From Mimachlamys varia (taxonomy: Eukaryota > Mollusca > Bivalvia > Pectinida > Pectinidae): a stretch of 64,000 nucleotides of DNA. Made by a program: the position numbers and the translations under genes. Below, piece by piece: positions 35,801 to 45,740 of this stretch (the stretch's first letter is position 1; every line of letters starts with the position of its first letter). The stretch spans positions 6,276,701-6,340,700 of the forward strand of contig OX392541.1 in NCBI GenBank assembly GCA_947623455.1. Reading direction: 5' to 3'. The notes under the pieces are model-generated. The model searched no databases and was not told the origin of the DNA. It saw only the letters and a list, made by a program, of their open reading frames with translations.

Positions 35801-38800
35801 AACAAATTCTCAGGTCCCTGTGATATGTACGGCATATTGGCCTAACTAGGCGACACAGTTTGTACGGAAAATCCCATGAGTGTCCATTTAAATTTAATCA
35901 TGTTTGGGCTAGACCCACAACTGAGGGATTGTCCCTCATTTGTGGGACAATCCCTCAAGTCAAGTGAGAGGCTTTTTGCCTCTATAACCAGGGACGATAT
36001 ATATATAGTATACATCCCTGCTATAATTTTTACTATATCTTGCTTGTTCTCTTCATCTGTCTTTATAATGAATTCCTTATTTTCGACATTTTGTTTATAA
36101 ATTTTTCCTTTTTGGATTGTATATTTCTTGTCATTGCAGAGTCTGGTGGGAATTTTGCGGCTTTACTGTACATGTGTGTTGTTTGTAATTTTTATCGATG
36201 TGCGATTTCTGAAATGACCTTACCTTGTTTTGTATGTATGCATGTATGTAGTAGAGCCTTCAGAATTCTGGTTATGTATCTGTTCATTTCTGCTAGCGTA
36301 TTCTGACAAGGATCTTCATTTCAACAGCAGTTACTCATCCCTTATTTTCTATTATATTCTTCCTTTATAATAACGGAAAGATTTAATTTCAATTTGTCGT
36401 GTGGAAAATACTAGGCCTAATTAGTTAAGAAGTTGTGTCTAACAGGCCCAATCTCTGTAATGTACATGTTGTCCCGATGCATGGATGTTGAGGACCAGCC
36501 TATAGTGCAGAACACAGACTTACAGTTCCTTTGAAGGGTCATGTGACATCAAATACAAGATAAAACTAGTATATTTATAAATACACGAGTCAGAAATTGC
36601 TCATAGTCCACCCTTTTCCGTGCATTATATTGCCAGATTTCGATTGTGTTAAAATCAATGCAAGGCAAGATGTTGGAGCATGTTTACTCGCAAACAATTC
36701 AAATATTAGGCCTAAAGCAAAAGGAACAGTCGATAGAGTCCCAAAGTAATCTATATATGGCACCAATTCACTAACAAATTTACCTTTGTATGTTATCTAG
36801 AATATTCTGTAATTGCTCCAACACATCACTGTTCATTTAATTGACAACAATTTCTATGTACGTTACTCATTTATTCCTTAAAAAGATGCCGAAAACCCAT
36901 TTTACAGATGTTTGTTAATGCTGGTTCGCAATATTTCGGAACTCTCCTGTGTCGTTAGGCACTATGGCAACATTAACTTATGGAAGTGAAAGTAAAAATA
37001 GTGTAAGTTGAAGTCCATGTTTGTAAATCATCTTCTTGTATGGCATTTTAAAATATCTCATCAATAAAATCTAGCAAATTCAACATAATTGTTGAAAACA
37101 CAAACAGCGAAATCCGTGTTTCTCGGTGCAAACGCAACGGAGAAACTGTAAACAATACTGTATGACGTCATCGGAATGTTGAAGTACACAAATGAGCTGC
37201 GGAATGAGTTGCAGAATATGACCCTATTAGCGCTGGATACTCTGATAATTTCTGGTCATGCACGCGATGTTTAGCTTCTAAAAGAGCAGCAGGTCATATG
37301 ATGACACAAGCACCAATGCAGGCCGCAGACGACACAACAATTAATCCGTCCGAACATGGCCGATCTTCGGTCATTGAAATGAAACGAAGTTAAAATATGA
37401 AATTATTATGCACCAAAATTGTTTAAATTTTACAATTTATATTGCTCGACTGGAAATAATTCAAATAGTCTTGTATCTCCAATATAACCCGGAATAAACC
37501 GAACATTAATTCAAAGATGGCGGCCTCCATAGGGAGGCGAGCGACATTTCGCAGTACGAAGTTTTTTAAAGTCATAGCCTAACACATTTTGATGTTGAAA
37601 TGACAGTGATATATACGTACGTATGTGTTACCATAAGTGAGAGCTTCGCTATGTCTAGGGATCCTCAATATTTGTCCGGGTGTAACTACCCGCCGCTGTG
37701 TCTGGGGACCCTTATATTTGTCTCGGTGTTACTACCCGCCGCTGTGTCTGGGGACCCTCAATATTTGTCCCGGTGTTACTACCCACCGCTGTGTCTGGGA
37801 ACCCTCAATATTTGTCCCGGTGTTACTACCCGCCGCTGTGTCTGGGGACCCTCAATATTTGTCCGGGTGTTACTTCCCGCCGCTATGTCTGGGGACCCTC
37901 AATATTTGTCCCGGTGTTACTACCCGCCGCTGTGTCTGGGGACCCTCAATGTTTATCCCGGTGTTACTACCCGCCGCTGTGTCTGGGGACCCTCAATATT
38001 TGTCCCGGTGTTACTACCCGTCGCTGTGTCTGGGGACCCTCAATATTTGTCCCGGTGTTACTTCCCGCCGCTATGTCTGGGGACCCTCAATATTTGTCCC
38101 GGTTTTACTACTCGCCGCTGTGTCTGGGGACCCTCAATGTTTGTCCCGGTGTTACTACCCGCCGCTGTGTCTGGGGACCCTCAATATTTGTCCCGATGTT
38201 ACTACCCGCCGCTATGTCTGGGGACCCTCAATATTTGTCCCGGTTTTACTACTCGCCGCTGTGTCTGGGGACCCTCAATGTTTGTCCCGGTGTTACTACT
38301 CGCCACTGTGTCTGGGGACCCTCAATATTTGTCCGGGTGTTACTACCCGCCGCTATGTTTGGGGACCCTCAATATTTGTCCGGGTGTTACTACCCGCCGC
38401 TGTGTCTGGGGACCCTCAATATTTGTCGCGGTGTTACCAACCGCCGCTGTGTCTGGGGACCCTCAATGTTTGTCGCGGTGTTACCAACCGCCGCTGTGTC
38501 TGGGGACCCTCAATATTTGTCCCGGTGTTACTACCCGCCGCTATGTCTCGGGAGTCTCAATATTTTTCCCGGTCTTACTTCCCGCCGCTATGTCTCGGGA
38601 CCCTCAATATTTGTCCCGGTGTTACTAACCGCCGCTCTGTCTGGTGACCCTCAATATTTGTCCCGGTGTTACATGTACTTCCCGCCGCTGTGTCTGGGGA
38701 CCCTCAATATTTGTCCCGGTGTTACTACCCGCCGCTGTGTCTGGGGACCCTCAATATTTGTCCCGGTGTTACTTACCGCCGCTATGTCTCGGGAACCTCA

Positions 38801-41800
38801 ATATTTTAAGTTAAACAAAGCCCTTGATTAACTTTCTGTCCATGTAAAGAAAAGGGCTGTAGTACCTCCTAGTCTGGAGAATTTTTTTATTTTGAAATTT
38901 AAGATAATTTTCCCTTTGAGGCCCCTCCCTGGCCCCTGGGGTCGGGGCAGGAATCCAAATTTTATAGTTTGATTTCATCTTTCTCAAAGGATGTTTGTGT
39001 CACTAGTAGAAATATTTTTTTACTTACAATGGACAAAATATAACCAAAAGTTATTTCCCTATATAAACTATAGTAAAATTTAACCCCTCCCAAAGGGGGA
39101 ACGGATAGCCCGGGGGTACTGAAATTTACAAATTAGACAAAGCCCTTGATTATCTTTCTATCCATGTAGAGAAATAGGCTGTAGTACCTCCGAGTCTGGA
39201 GAAGAACATGTTTGAAAGTTAGGATAATTTTCCCTTTGGGGCCCCGCCCTGGCCCCTGAGGTAGGGGCAGGAGTCCAAATTTTATAGTTTGATTCCATCT
39301 TTCTCCAGGGATGATTTTGTCACTAGCAGAAATAATTTCTTACCTAAAATGGAGAAAATATACCCAAAAGTGTTATTTCCCTATATGAACTATAGTATAT
39401 TTTAACCCCTCCCCAAGGGGGAACGGATATCCCGGGGGTACTGAAATTTACACATTAGACAAAGCCCTTGATGATCTTTCTATCCATGTAGAAAAATAGG
39501 CTGTAGTACCTCCGAGTCTGGAGAAGAACATGTTTGAAATTTAGGATAATTTTCCCTTTGGGGCCCCGCCCTAGGCCGTTGGGCAGGAGCAGTAATCCGA
39601 ATTTTACAAATCTGAATCCTCATCATATAAGGATCATTCTAACACGATACGTTTGTAATACGCGTTTTGATTGGATATGGACTATGTTCTAATGTGCGAT
39701 AGAATCATGATTAATCATGATCAATCGTAACAAGCTCCTCCCATCGAGCTTAAGCCACGCCCCGGTTCTACCCAAAACAAAATGGCGTCGTGATGGGGAT
39801 CGTCTATCAATGACCATTCCTCTGCATGATAGGCGTATGTCAAGTTAGCATCAGAGCAGAGATGACGGATTGAATGTATTAGCTGAATAAATTAAGAATA
39901 AAACGTAAATGTATCATGTTGTTACCTCCATTTATTCATGAAGCGTTAATTCCATCCATATGTAAGCTTAGGCATCTCTATCAGGAATCAAAACAAACAT
40001 TTCACTGTGACTGTGTCGTGTGCATCTGCACAAAACTTTGACAGATCTTGAAAATATCACACGATTTTGTCGATACGAAAATATTTGCATGCATACTGAC
40101 ATGGAATTGTAGCTATTTTGTCAATGTTAATCCAAGTATGTCGTATACAAACGTTCACAAAGAAACTTAATCCAAATATTCCGCCTCGTCAACATCCAGA
40201 CCAAGCGCTCGCCAGTACATGTATGGGCGTGGCTAAATGACCGACTTTTGAAAGCTTTCTTCTGATTGGTCAGTTGGCTATAGAAAGACACGTCACCAGT
40301 CAGGTCACAGAGTACTTTACTAAGTACTTGTAGCAAGGAAATACAATGTATCTAAACAAATTAGCGTATTAAATTTGTCAACGAGTGTTAGAATGGGGAT
40401 AGTACGTTATTTTTCGTGTCTATACTGGCGATTAGAACATGAAATTTGGTTTAAACTCTCGACCTATCGGTCTCGAGTTCAAACCAAATTTCATGTTCTA
40501 ATCGCCAGTATAGCCACTCAAAACAACGTACTATCCCCTAATTTAGGCCAAGTTTGAAAAGATTCCATCCACTGGTTCTTGAGAAGAAGTCGAAAATGTG
40601 AAAAGGTTTACGCACAACGGACGACGCACGACGCTGGACGGAAAGTGATCAATCTGATTAAAATCATATCTTGATCTCCGCGCCGTTCCGTAAACTTCTC
40701 TCTGCTGCGTTGAGATCTATGTTCTTATGGGATGTTGTCAGATCCTTGTAAAACGAAGTGAGAACAAGGATCTGTATTTTAATCAGATTGGAAAGTGATT
40801 GGAATAGGTCACTTGAGACTTCGTCTCAGGTGACCTAAAAATGGCGGACAATTTTGAATTTGGATCTTCTTTCACATTTTCTTACAAAAACTGACAATAC
40901 TTTCACTATTAACGGACAGAAAGGTCATCTACAAAAACGTGCCTCAGATTTTTCCTATATGTTCTAGAATTGAAGTAATTTCGATTTTATGGTCTAGGTG
41001 GGATTTGCATTCCCAAATGCACTTAATTGGTTATAAATCTTGTTGTAGCTAAATTCTTCAGAAACCGAGGCACGTTATTGTTGACAGGGTCTTTCCCAAC
41101 AATCCTGCAACATTTGGAACAAATCCGTTCATACATGCCAAAGTTATGGCCGTTTGAAGTGGAAAACTTTTTGAATTTATGAAAGTCCTTTAAAGACCAT
41201 TTCCACTCTTTGAAATCGGATTCCTTTTGTTTTAACACTAATCTGACCGATTCTGCCGACCAAACCATTAATCATGACTAGACATGTATCCATCAAGCTG
41301 TCCTCCGAAAAACTGAGCATGTATTGGTTCAAATATCTGAGAAATTAATGAATATTAAAAGATTTCCCGATAAATACCCATTTCCCGCGGAATGTCAGAC
41401 AAGCCACAAGATAAGCCCCTCCCATGTTATAACAGGGTCATTAGCTGTAGACGTAGGGATACAGGGCCATAAATATTACATCAAAGACTGACCACAACTT
41501 CGAGGACTATGTAGCACAGTGCTTATGACTGTATAACTGACCAAGCCATTGTATGGGGGTCTGTTTATTTTGTAAACAGTACCACTTGTTGACCTGTATG
41601 TTCGAGTTCAATGTTAATTCACAGTAATTGACACATTTATGAACATAATTTTGATTTTTTTTTGTTATATGATGTAGAATATTTGTAAGTGATAAATTTC
41701 GCAAAAAAAAATTGTTCGCTTCCTATCTATATCCTTAATTGGCCAGCGCTCAACTTTGAAACCAAAAGCGATACCTGGATGATTATTGACTAGCAAACAT

Positions 41801-43263
41801 CGCCATGATATCTATTACACGTACATATTACATATAAGGATGCACGGATATATTGAATACATCAGACGATTACAATTATCAACATACACAATCTGGGCCT
41901 TACTTATTAGATATACGTGGTATTGCATGTCGTGCCACTCATTGGGCTGTCAACATATACAAAAGTATAATATCAGAATACACACAGGTAAGATATATAT
42001 ACCATCCGAGACAGGTAAGCGACATCCAGGTAAGTCATGCGTGTACGTCATAGTTATATTAAGGTCCTTACGTACTACTGTTGTACGGTACATTTAACCA
42101 CGTGACATTTGTTGTAAACATTAGCTTTAATGCATCATCTCGTAAGTATTCGACCATAAACCACCATCGATATGGGGAAGCCAATGAGAGAGGAAATCTA
42201 TCGATCCTGTACAATTACACAAATTCTCGTTCTGAATTTTCGTATAATTCAAAGACAGTTCACCAACATCAATAAAGATATACAACACTACATGTATGTA
42301 CACCAACATAAGAGAACGGTGTTCACTAGCGTGTAAAACCATATCCATTTGAGACACGAACTAAACACATAGATTAGGGACATGAGATTGCGTAGGCAGC
42401 ATTATCTTTGAATTTGGGGAACACTTTATCGAAAGTACAGTTAAGTTTTTATTACTTTAAACCGTTTGGTTCATCAGTATAGTGCATATATAATATCTTC
42501 TCATTACATTTAGGCCTATCTATCATTCTCACAGTTGACATACATTCCTAGCTGGTTTCATACTTCTCGGAACACACCCATGTAGGGCCAGTACATTCGG
42601 ACGAATGTGTTGTTGCGGCCCATATATTTCAGGAGCGATTTGCCAATCCCTAAAGTCGAACACCAATAAACCAGGCTACTACCTACTACCCTAAAGGCCT
42701 ATCTAGATCTGTTAAAACGGATTCTACAGTATGTGGTGTCTGAAGCAAAACTGATAAGAATAAATATACATTGTGTACAGGGGAAGAGAACACGTTGTAT
42801 AGTACTTTGCAACATATCACAAACTGTTGTTGATGTTTTGTAAAGCTGACAAAATCACAGCTACTTATTTACTACTCACCGCTTGAGTGTAGTCTGTACA
42901 GCAAAGCGGCTGGGTACCGTTGTTAATGGGATAGAGTGTAACGAGGTTGAGCTTCACCCCCTCCCCGGGGTCACACTGTATACACACTTGATCCATATCA
43001 CTTTTAAGGTCGAGCGTTGCCCCCTTTACGGCCGGTTTCACAGTTGTTTTTGCCCTTTGTTCATCACTCGATCCTGGCTCTTGAGCCAACTTTCCCGCTA
43101 GTAGAAGTCCCAACATAATAGACACCAATAAAAAATTTAAAAGAATCGAAACGACGAAAAATAGGGCCAGTGTCCGAGGCTTCGCACATTGAGGTCGTTT
43201 TGTTTGGACGGCGTGGCTTTCTTCATCAACCATTCGGTCCGAAGATGTTTCTCCCGCAGCCAT
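26457..43263 (-). CDS. TNF-superfamily ligand, four coding exons
   Basis: Joined exons on the minus strand: 43263-42880, 33075-32979, 31576-31523 and 26839-26457 (384, 97, 54 and 383 bases; 918 in all, giving 305 residues and a stop). Every intron is GT...AG and phases 0, 1 and 1 agree at each join. The product is a predicted type II membrane cytokine. Residues 1-31 are cytoplasmic, about 32-57 form one hydrophobic anchor, then comes a stalk with a C-x-x-C pair and a C-C pair (residues 94-120). The TNF homology domain is at about 162-305: D-K-P-A near its start, G-L-L-W-T-Q, V-P-E-D-G-L-Y-R-V-Y-S and the final F-G-L-Y-K-V. Such ligands act as trimers on TNF receptors. No clear furin site is seen in the stalk. 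The subfamily is not determinable by eye. Confidence 0.88.
26952..27117 (+). repeat. Interspersed repeat R167, copy 1
   Basis: Contains ACAGTATGCCGAATGAATT and CAGCTGTTTCGTCCTCC. A second copy in the same orientation is at 30054-30220. The pair brackets F1 copy 2 in intron 3 of the TNF-like gene. Confidence 0.7.
27533..29595 (+). mobile_element. F1 element, copy 2, with internal insertion
   Basis: Starts TTAAAGGGGTATCCCACGAG at a TTAA and follows copy 1 and copy 3 in order: the GCATTCCTCGGGAAAGCC block near 27656, the CTATCCAACTTTCAGCGTC block near 28674 and the GGCGCTCGCTGCGCATGCG block near 29402. The right terminus is eroded. About 570 bases near 28047-28620 are absent from the other copies and are taken as a later insertion. 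Confidence 0.78.
28047..28620. mobile_element. Insertion in F1 copy 2 with a 38-bp inverted repeat
   Basis: The arms ATAAGAATTGTACCTCATTT... (28047-28084) and their reverse complement (28130-28167) match at 36 of 38 bases around a 45-base centre. The right limit is set by where F1 similarity resumes. Family unknown. Confidence 0.6.
29657..29798. repeat. Palindromic foldback repeat, 142 bp
   Basis: Left AAGGAGTGAAATTTATTTTT and right AAAATAAATTCATTCCTT are arms of an imperfect hairpin with CTTCTGGACA...TGTCCAG and CATGAATCG...CGATTCATG deeper inside. Likely a MITE of a second palindromic family. Confidence 0.75.
30054..30220 (+). repeat. Interspersed repeat R167, copy 2
   Basis: Matches 26952-27117 with scattered substitutions and small indels; shares ACAGTATGCCGAA and CAGCTGTTTCGTCCTCC. 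Confidence 0.7.
30804..31510 (+). mobile_element. Hairpin-ended repeat, element A
   Basis: Starts with the perfect hairpin AGATCCCAGAGGGATCT and TTGGTGCCAACCATCGATG. It has tandem core units with CCAAGATGGCTAC and GGATCCATCCAGTACTTCT, then a GGACGAGGACGGACC run, and ends CCCACCATCTGATAATGGCTAA. It lies in intron 3 of the TNF-like gene, beside exon 3. Confidence 0.75.
31523..31576 (-). CDS. TNF-like gene, exon 3 (54 bp micro-exon)
   Basis: Acceptor TTATGTTTTTAG, donor CTCAG|GTAAAA. It encodes G-R-D-K-P-A-G-L-A-F-L-D-F-E-R-S-S, the first strand of the TNF domain, with split Asp codons at both ends. A hairpin-ended repeat stops only about 12 bases beyond its donor site. Confidence 0.82.
31727..32660 (+). 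mobile_element. Hairpin-ended repeat, element B
   Basis: Same family as element A: the AGATCCCAGAGGGATCTTGG start, four or so core units of about 130-180 bp, a GACGGACGACGATGGGCGAC run, and the hairpin CCCATCATCTGATGATGG followed by TTGGCTAAAA. It fills most of intron 2 of the TNF-like gene. Confidence 0.8.
32979..33075 (-). CDS. TNF-like gene, exon 2 (stalk)
   Basis: Acceptor TTTTGTTTAATTGCAG, donor CCTCAG|GTACAG. The 97-base exon begins in phase 0 and ends with one extra base, exactly what exons 1 and 3 need. It encodes about 32 stalk residues with one Cys (D-C-P-P-T-S). Found by phase and splice-site fit rather than by homology. Confidence 0.75.
33914..35152 (+). mobile_element. Hairpin-ended repeat, element C, interrupted
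   Basis: Same family as A and B, starting GAGATCCCAGAAGGATCTTGG and ending GACGGACGGACCACGGAC...AAGCTAA. It is split at about 34213-34904 by a different element. The right-hand hairpin is decayed. Confidence 0.7.
34213..34904. mobile_element. Element E nested in element C
   Basis: Near its left end it reads ATACGCCCGTC (34236) and at its right end TACGCCCCGTCATTTTTGAC GGGCGTAT, so both ends share an inverted ATACGCCCGTC. The interior has two diverged copies of a unit with AATATTGTCGAATCAAACTG (34362 and 34717) and AAATCTCCGGAC. A GACGGACGGACGGATGG run precedes the end. Confidence 0.65.
35352..35376. repeat. Fragment of the Mutator-like MITE terminal repeat
   Basis: TCGCTGTCAGATCCTACACACGATA matches the inner part of the terminal repeat seen at 52944-53511. 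Only this piece remains. Confidence 0.6.
35432..35822. mobile_element. hAT-like MITE with perfect 8-bp target duplication
   Basis: The ends CACAGGGACCTGAGA and the reverse complement of the right end match; similarity extends inwards for about 46 bases up to TTTTGGACCTAAACTA. ATATGTAC flanks both sides (35424-35431 and 35823-35830). An 8-bp duplication and CAGGG-type ends fit the hAT superfamily. It is 391 bp with no coding capacity. Confidence 0.87.
35922..35957. repeat. Perfect 14-bp stem hairpin
   Basis: TGAGGGATTGTCCC and GGGACAATCCCTCA flank an 8-base loop; a second small hairpin (AGAGGC...GCCTCT) follows. It may be the end of an uncharacterised repeat. Confidence 0.6.
35958..37646. other. 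Intron 1 of the TNF-like gene, no feature seen
   Basis: AT-rich sequence without recognisable repeats or coding content. Confidence 0.55.
37647..38809. repeat. 47-bp minisatellite, about 25 copies
   Basis: The unit CCCGCCGCTGTGTCTGGGG plus ACCCTCAATATTTGTCCCGG plus TGTTACTA is 47 bp. Copies differ by single bases. Since 47 leaves remainder two on division by three and the unit lacks plus-strand stops, three overlapping frames of 336-377 residues appear; they are not genes. Confidence 0.96.
38812..39640. repeat. 322-bp tandem repeat, about 2.5 copies
   Basis: ACAAAGCCCTTGAT recurs at about 38815, 39137 and 39459. Each unit contains a GGCCCCGCCCTGGCCCCTG-like stretch, a GGATG(T/A)TT(T/G) block and CCCCTCCC(C)AAGGGGGAACGGAT. 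It starts directly where the 47-bp array stops. The unit style resembles the tandem core of element 1. Confidence 0.85.
39641..40394. other. Intron 1, non-coding
   Basis: The only notable item is the 18-base palindrome ATCATGATTAATCATGAT near 39705. Confidence 0.55.
40395..40538. repeat. Long imperfect palindrome, 144 bp
   Basis: The left arm GGGGATAGTACGTT...CTATACTGGCGATTAGAACA is repeated in reverse complement on the right. Roughly 62 of 70 arm bases pair. It sits directly before element D. Confidence 0.85.
40539..40838 (+). mobile_element. Hairpin-ended repeat, element D (3' part)
   Basis: Contains GATTCCATCCACTGGTTCTT, a CGGACGACGCACGACGCTGG run and the end hairpin AGGTCACTTGAGAC-TTC-GTCTCAGGTGACCT followed by AAAA. 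It is interrupted by a small MITE at 40650-40790. Confidence 0.7.
40650..40790. mobile_element. Mutator-like MITE, short copy, 9-bp duplication
   Basis: The ends CAATCTGATTAAAAT and ATTTTAATCAGATTG are perfect inverted repeats. GAAAGTGAT flanks both sides exactly (40641-40649, 40791-40799). Removing the element and one duplication restores a continuous element D. A 9-bp duplication is typical of Mutator-like elements. Confidence 0.85.
40839..42879. other. Intron 1 of the TNF-like gene near exon 1, no feature seen
   Basis: Unremarkable non-coding sequence. An 81-residue minus-strand frame at 41023-41268 has no recognisable motif and no good splice context. Confidence 0.5.
42880..43263 (-). 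CDS. TNF-like gene, exon 1 (cytoplasmic tail, membrane anchor)
   Basis: Starts ATGGCTG with A at -3, a good context. It encodes 128 residues with the single transmembrane helix (about 32-57) and ends in phase 0 at the donor CAAGCG|GTGAGT. The Cys-containing stalk segment C-I-Q-C-D-P-G-E-G lies near its end. Confidence 0.85.
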
Positions 43264-44424
43264 GTTTTTAATTTAGTAATCTTCTTATAACTTATTAGCG
43301 ATAACGTCAGCACATATCCTTCCTGGTCAGTGACTTCGGTACAGTGCCCTGGTTGTTTACAGTAATTAGTAATGGGAAAAACCAGCTAGCTGAGCAGTCT
43401 GGGCTGAGCCGTAAACGGGAGGTCGGGGAAACCCATTCAAAGCGAGCGTCATACGGTGTACCGAAAGTAGGGCCAGATACACAGCGATTGCATATAACCG
43501 TAAAGCGGACTGTGGTTTGGATTTCCCCGTGGCTATTTTTAGCAACATGACGCATACAGCAGGTGTGTCTCTTCAAACTTTCGTGTATATGTATACATGC
43601 AGCGCATACCTGTTCAAACTCGCTGAATGAACTACACCACTTCCGACGGCAGGAATGTAAATGTTTGTGGTTTTACAGGGTATGTCAGCTATCAATAAAT
43701 AATCAAGGTTTTTGACTTTTTCTTTGTGTTGCGCCCGGGATCGCGGGTGCACCAATGTCACTGGCGGATCCCCGAACGATACTGTATATTGTTTTTAAAC
43801 GTCAAACAGAATATCTGAATTCATTTTAACATGTGGAGAAATACGATTTTATCCTTATTATTGTATATCTTTTATCTTTGTGATTTTCTACAGATTATCT
43901 TTGAATCACATATATAGTACTGTATATACACAAAATAATTATCATCATAGATTTTTCATAGTTGTTTAGACTGTTCAAAGTCTGACCTTTTACGTAATTA
44001 ATGGTGAATGAGCCAAATATTCCGTGATAAGAAATGGTCCATGCTAACAAGCACGTACACAGCTGAAATTTTCATGTGAAATTCAGATGAATTTCGAGTA
44101 AATTTCAAGTGAAAAAAAATCATGTGAATTTCACGTGGAAAAAGTCTTGGTTTGGTATAAAAAATGACGAAATCAGGTAAACAGTTTAAATATTGATGCC
44201 ATGGTTTTGAATGCCCTTATAAATGACTTGCTTCAACACTTGACATACAAATGTAACAAATGTAATGAAACAGCTATACATCCTATAAATATAACAAAAA
44301 ATGTGTGAATTACCGACATTTATTATAGATTGTATACATTTTAGATTTTTACTATAATTCAGTGCAGGGCATGAATATAACTGGAAATGGTATACATATA
44401 TATATATCATATAGCTACATGGTT
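43264..44424. other. Upstream region of the TNF-like gene
   Basis: This should hold the 5' untranslated region and promoter of the minus-strand gene. I see no clear TATA box or initiator. GTGAAATTC / GAATTTC words recur at 44070-44145. Confidence 0.5.
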
Positions 44425-44468
44425 CATATCTACGGAAGCAGGTTAGTGCCACATTAAGTAATTTTTTT

Positions 44469-44660
44469 ATGTCGTAATTACGACTTAGTTATCTCGTAAT
44501 TACGACTTAGTTATCTCGTAATTACGACTTAGTTATCTCGTAATTACGACTTAGTATGTCGTAATTACGACTTAGTTATGTCGTAATTACGACTTAGTTA
44601 TCTCGTAATTACGACATAGCTATCTCGTAATTACGACTTAGTATGTCGTCATTACGATTA
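44469..44660. repeat. Left-arm array of 21-22-bp units
   Basis: About nine units of the form TTAGTTATCTCGTAATTACG plus AC, with ATGTC / TATCTC variants. The core CGTAATTACG is itself a palindrome. Confidence 0.93.
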
Positions 44661-44667
44661 AGTTATA

Positions 44668-45140
44668 CAGTGTACCCTCGACCTATTGCCACCCGAACTA
44701 CCCCCACCCTCGCATACCGCCACCTAAAACTCTAGAACGGATTTCTGTCCTATATAATTCCCTCGTTTAGCTCGCCACCCTCGCATACCGCCATCCGCCA
44801 CACCCTTTAAAATACAAACGTCCCGAATCGTTATATATTTCCCTCGACGATAACGCCATATTGTTCTGTTTTTTAGAGATCGAGGAACTCTTTAGTGTTC
44901 CATTTGGAATGGCATGCGGCAAAAACAGATCAATAACTATTTTCAGAAATAAATTTGTGCCAATGTAGATCTATATGACGATATAATAATAAGCTTGTTT
45001 TTTAATAAAAAGTTGGAAATGCAATCTTTTATTCAATTTAATTCATGGTTATAATTTTCATAATTCGATACTATCGCCACCCTCGTTATACCGCCATAAT
45101 TGCTGTGGACGAAAGGTGGCGGTATAACGAGGGTTCACTG
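44668..45140. mobile_element. Tc1/mariner-like MITE nested in the foldback element
   Basis: The left CAGTGTACCCTCG and the reverse complement of the right CAGTGAACCCTCG match except one base; CCGCCACC-type similarity continues inwards. TA flanks both ends (44666-44667, 45141-45142). It is 473 bp. GCCACCCTCG(C/T)ATACCGCCA words recur in the interior. Confidence 0.82.
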
Positions 45141-45142
45141 TA

Positions 45143-45330
45143 TCTCGTTGTTTGGTCTGGTATATAGGAACCCCATTGGAAATAAGCCTTTAAGGCTTTA
45201 TATGGACTATCCCAAGGAATTCAAGTCAAAATCTATGATTATAATTACCATCTATAATATTTTAAATTCAAAAGTTTTTTATGTATTTAATTGTTCCTTT
45301 TACCTGAATAAATATTATTATTATTATTGT
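45143..45330 (+). mobile_element. Possible LINE 3' tail inside the foldback element
   Basis: Reads GGAACCCCATTGGAAATAAG and ends AATAAATATTATTATTATTA, a simple-repeat tail like those of jockey-type LINEs. No coding part is left. Confidence 0.4.
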
Positions 45331-45502
45331 TTCTGTATAATGCTGTGTTTTTATTGGAACGGGTGTCTTGGAGTATTTGCTGTTGTTAATTAAAGGTAAG
45401 TTAGTTTATTATACCCATTCAATTCAGCCAGTCGCTGTTCCAGGCACCTCGGCCAATGAGAGCGTCTACGACATTGAGCATTGCCGCACATAAGATATTC
45501 CA

Positions 45503-45740
45503 TAAGTCGTAATTACGAGATAACTAAGTCGTAATTACGAGATAACTAAGTCGTAATTACGACATACTAAGTCGTAATTACGAGATAACTAAGTCGTAAT
45601 TACGAGATAACTATGTCGTAATTACGAGATAACTATGTCGTAATTACGAGATAACTAAGTCGTAATTACGACATACTATTTCGTAATTACGAGATAGCTA
45701 AGTCGTAATTACGACATACTAAGTCGTAATTACGACATAA
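45503..45740. repeat. Right-arm array of 21-22-bp units, inverted
   Basis: About eleven units AAGTCGTAATTACGAGATAACT and ACATACT variants, the reverse complement of the left array. The unit order is not collinear with the left arm, so the arms have changed in length independently. Confidence 0.93.

Noticed and set aside
37600..38831. Three overlapping plus-strand frames of 336-377 residues
   Set aside because: They come from a 47-bp stop-free tandem repeat read in three frames.
39705..39722. Perfect 18-base palindrome as a regulatory site
   Set aside because: A single short AT-rich palindrome in an intron is expected by chance; no supporting context.
41023..41268. Minus-strand frame of 81 residues as a possible extra exon of the TNF-like gene
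   Set aside because: No fitting splice sites in the needed phase were seen, and exons 1-2 already join in phase 0 without it.
43307..43576. Overlapping short frames upstream of the TNF-like start
   Set aside because: Both strands are open over the same bases with no motif; more likely the promoter or 5' untranslated region.
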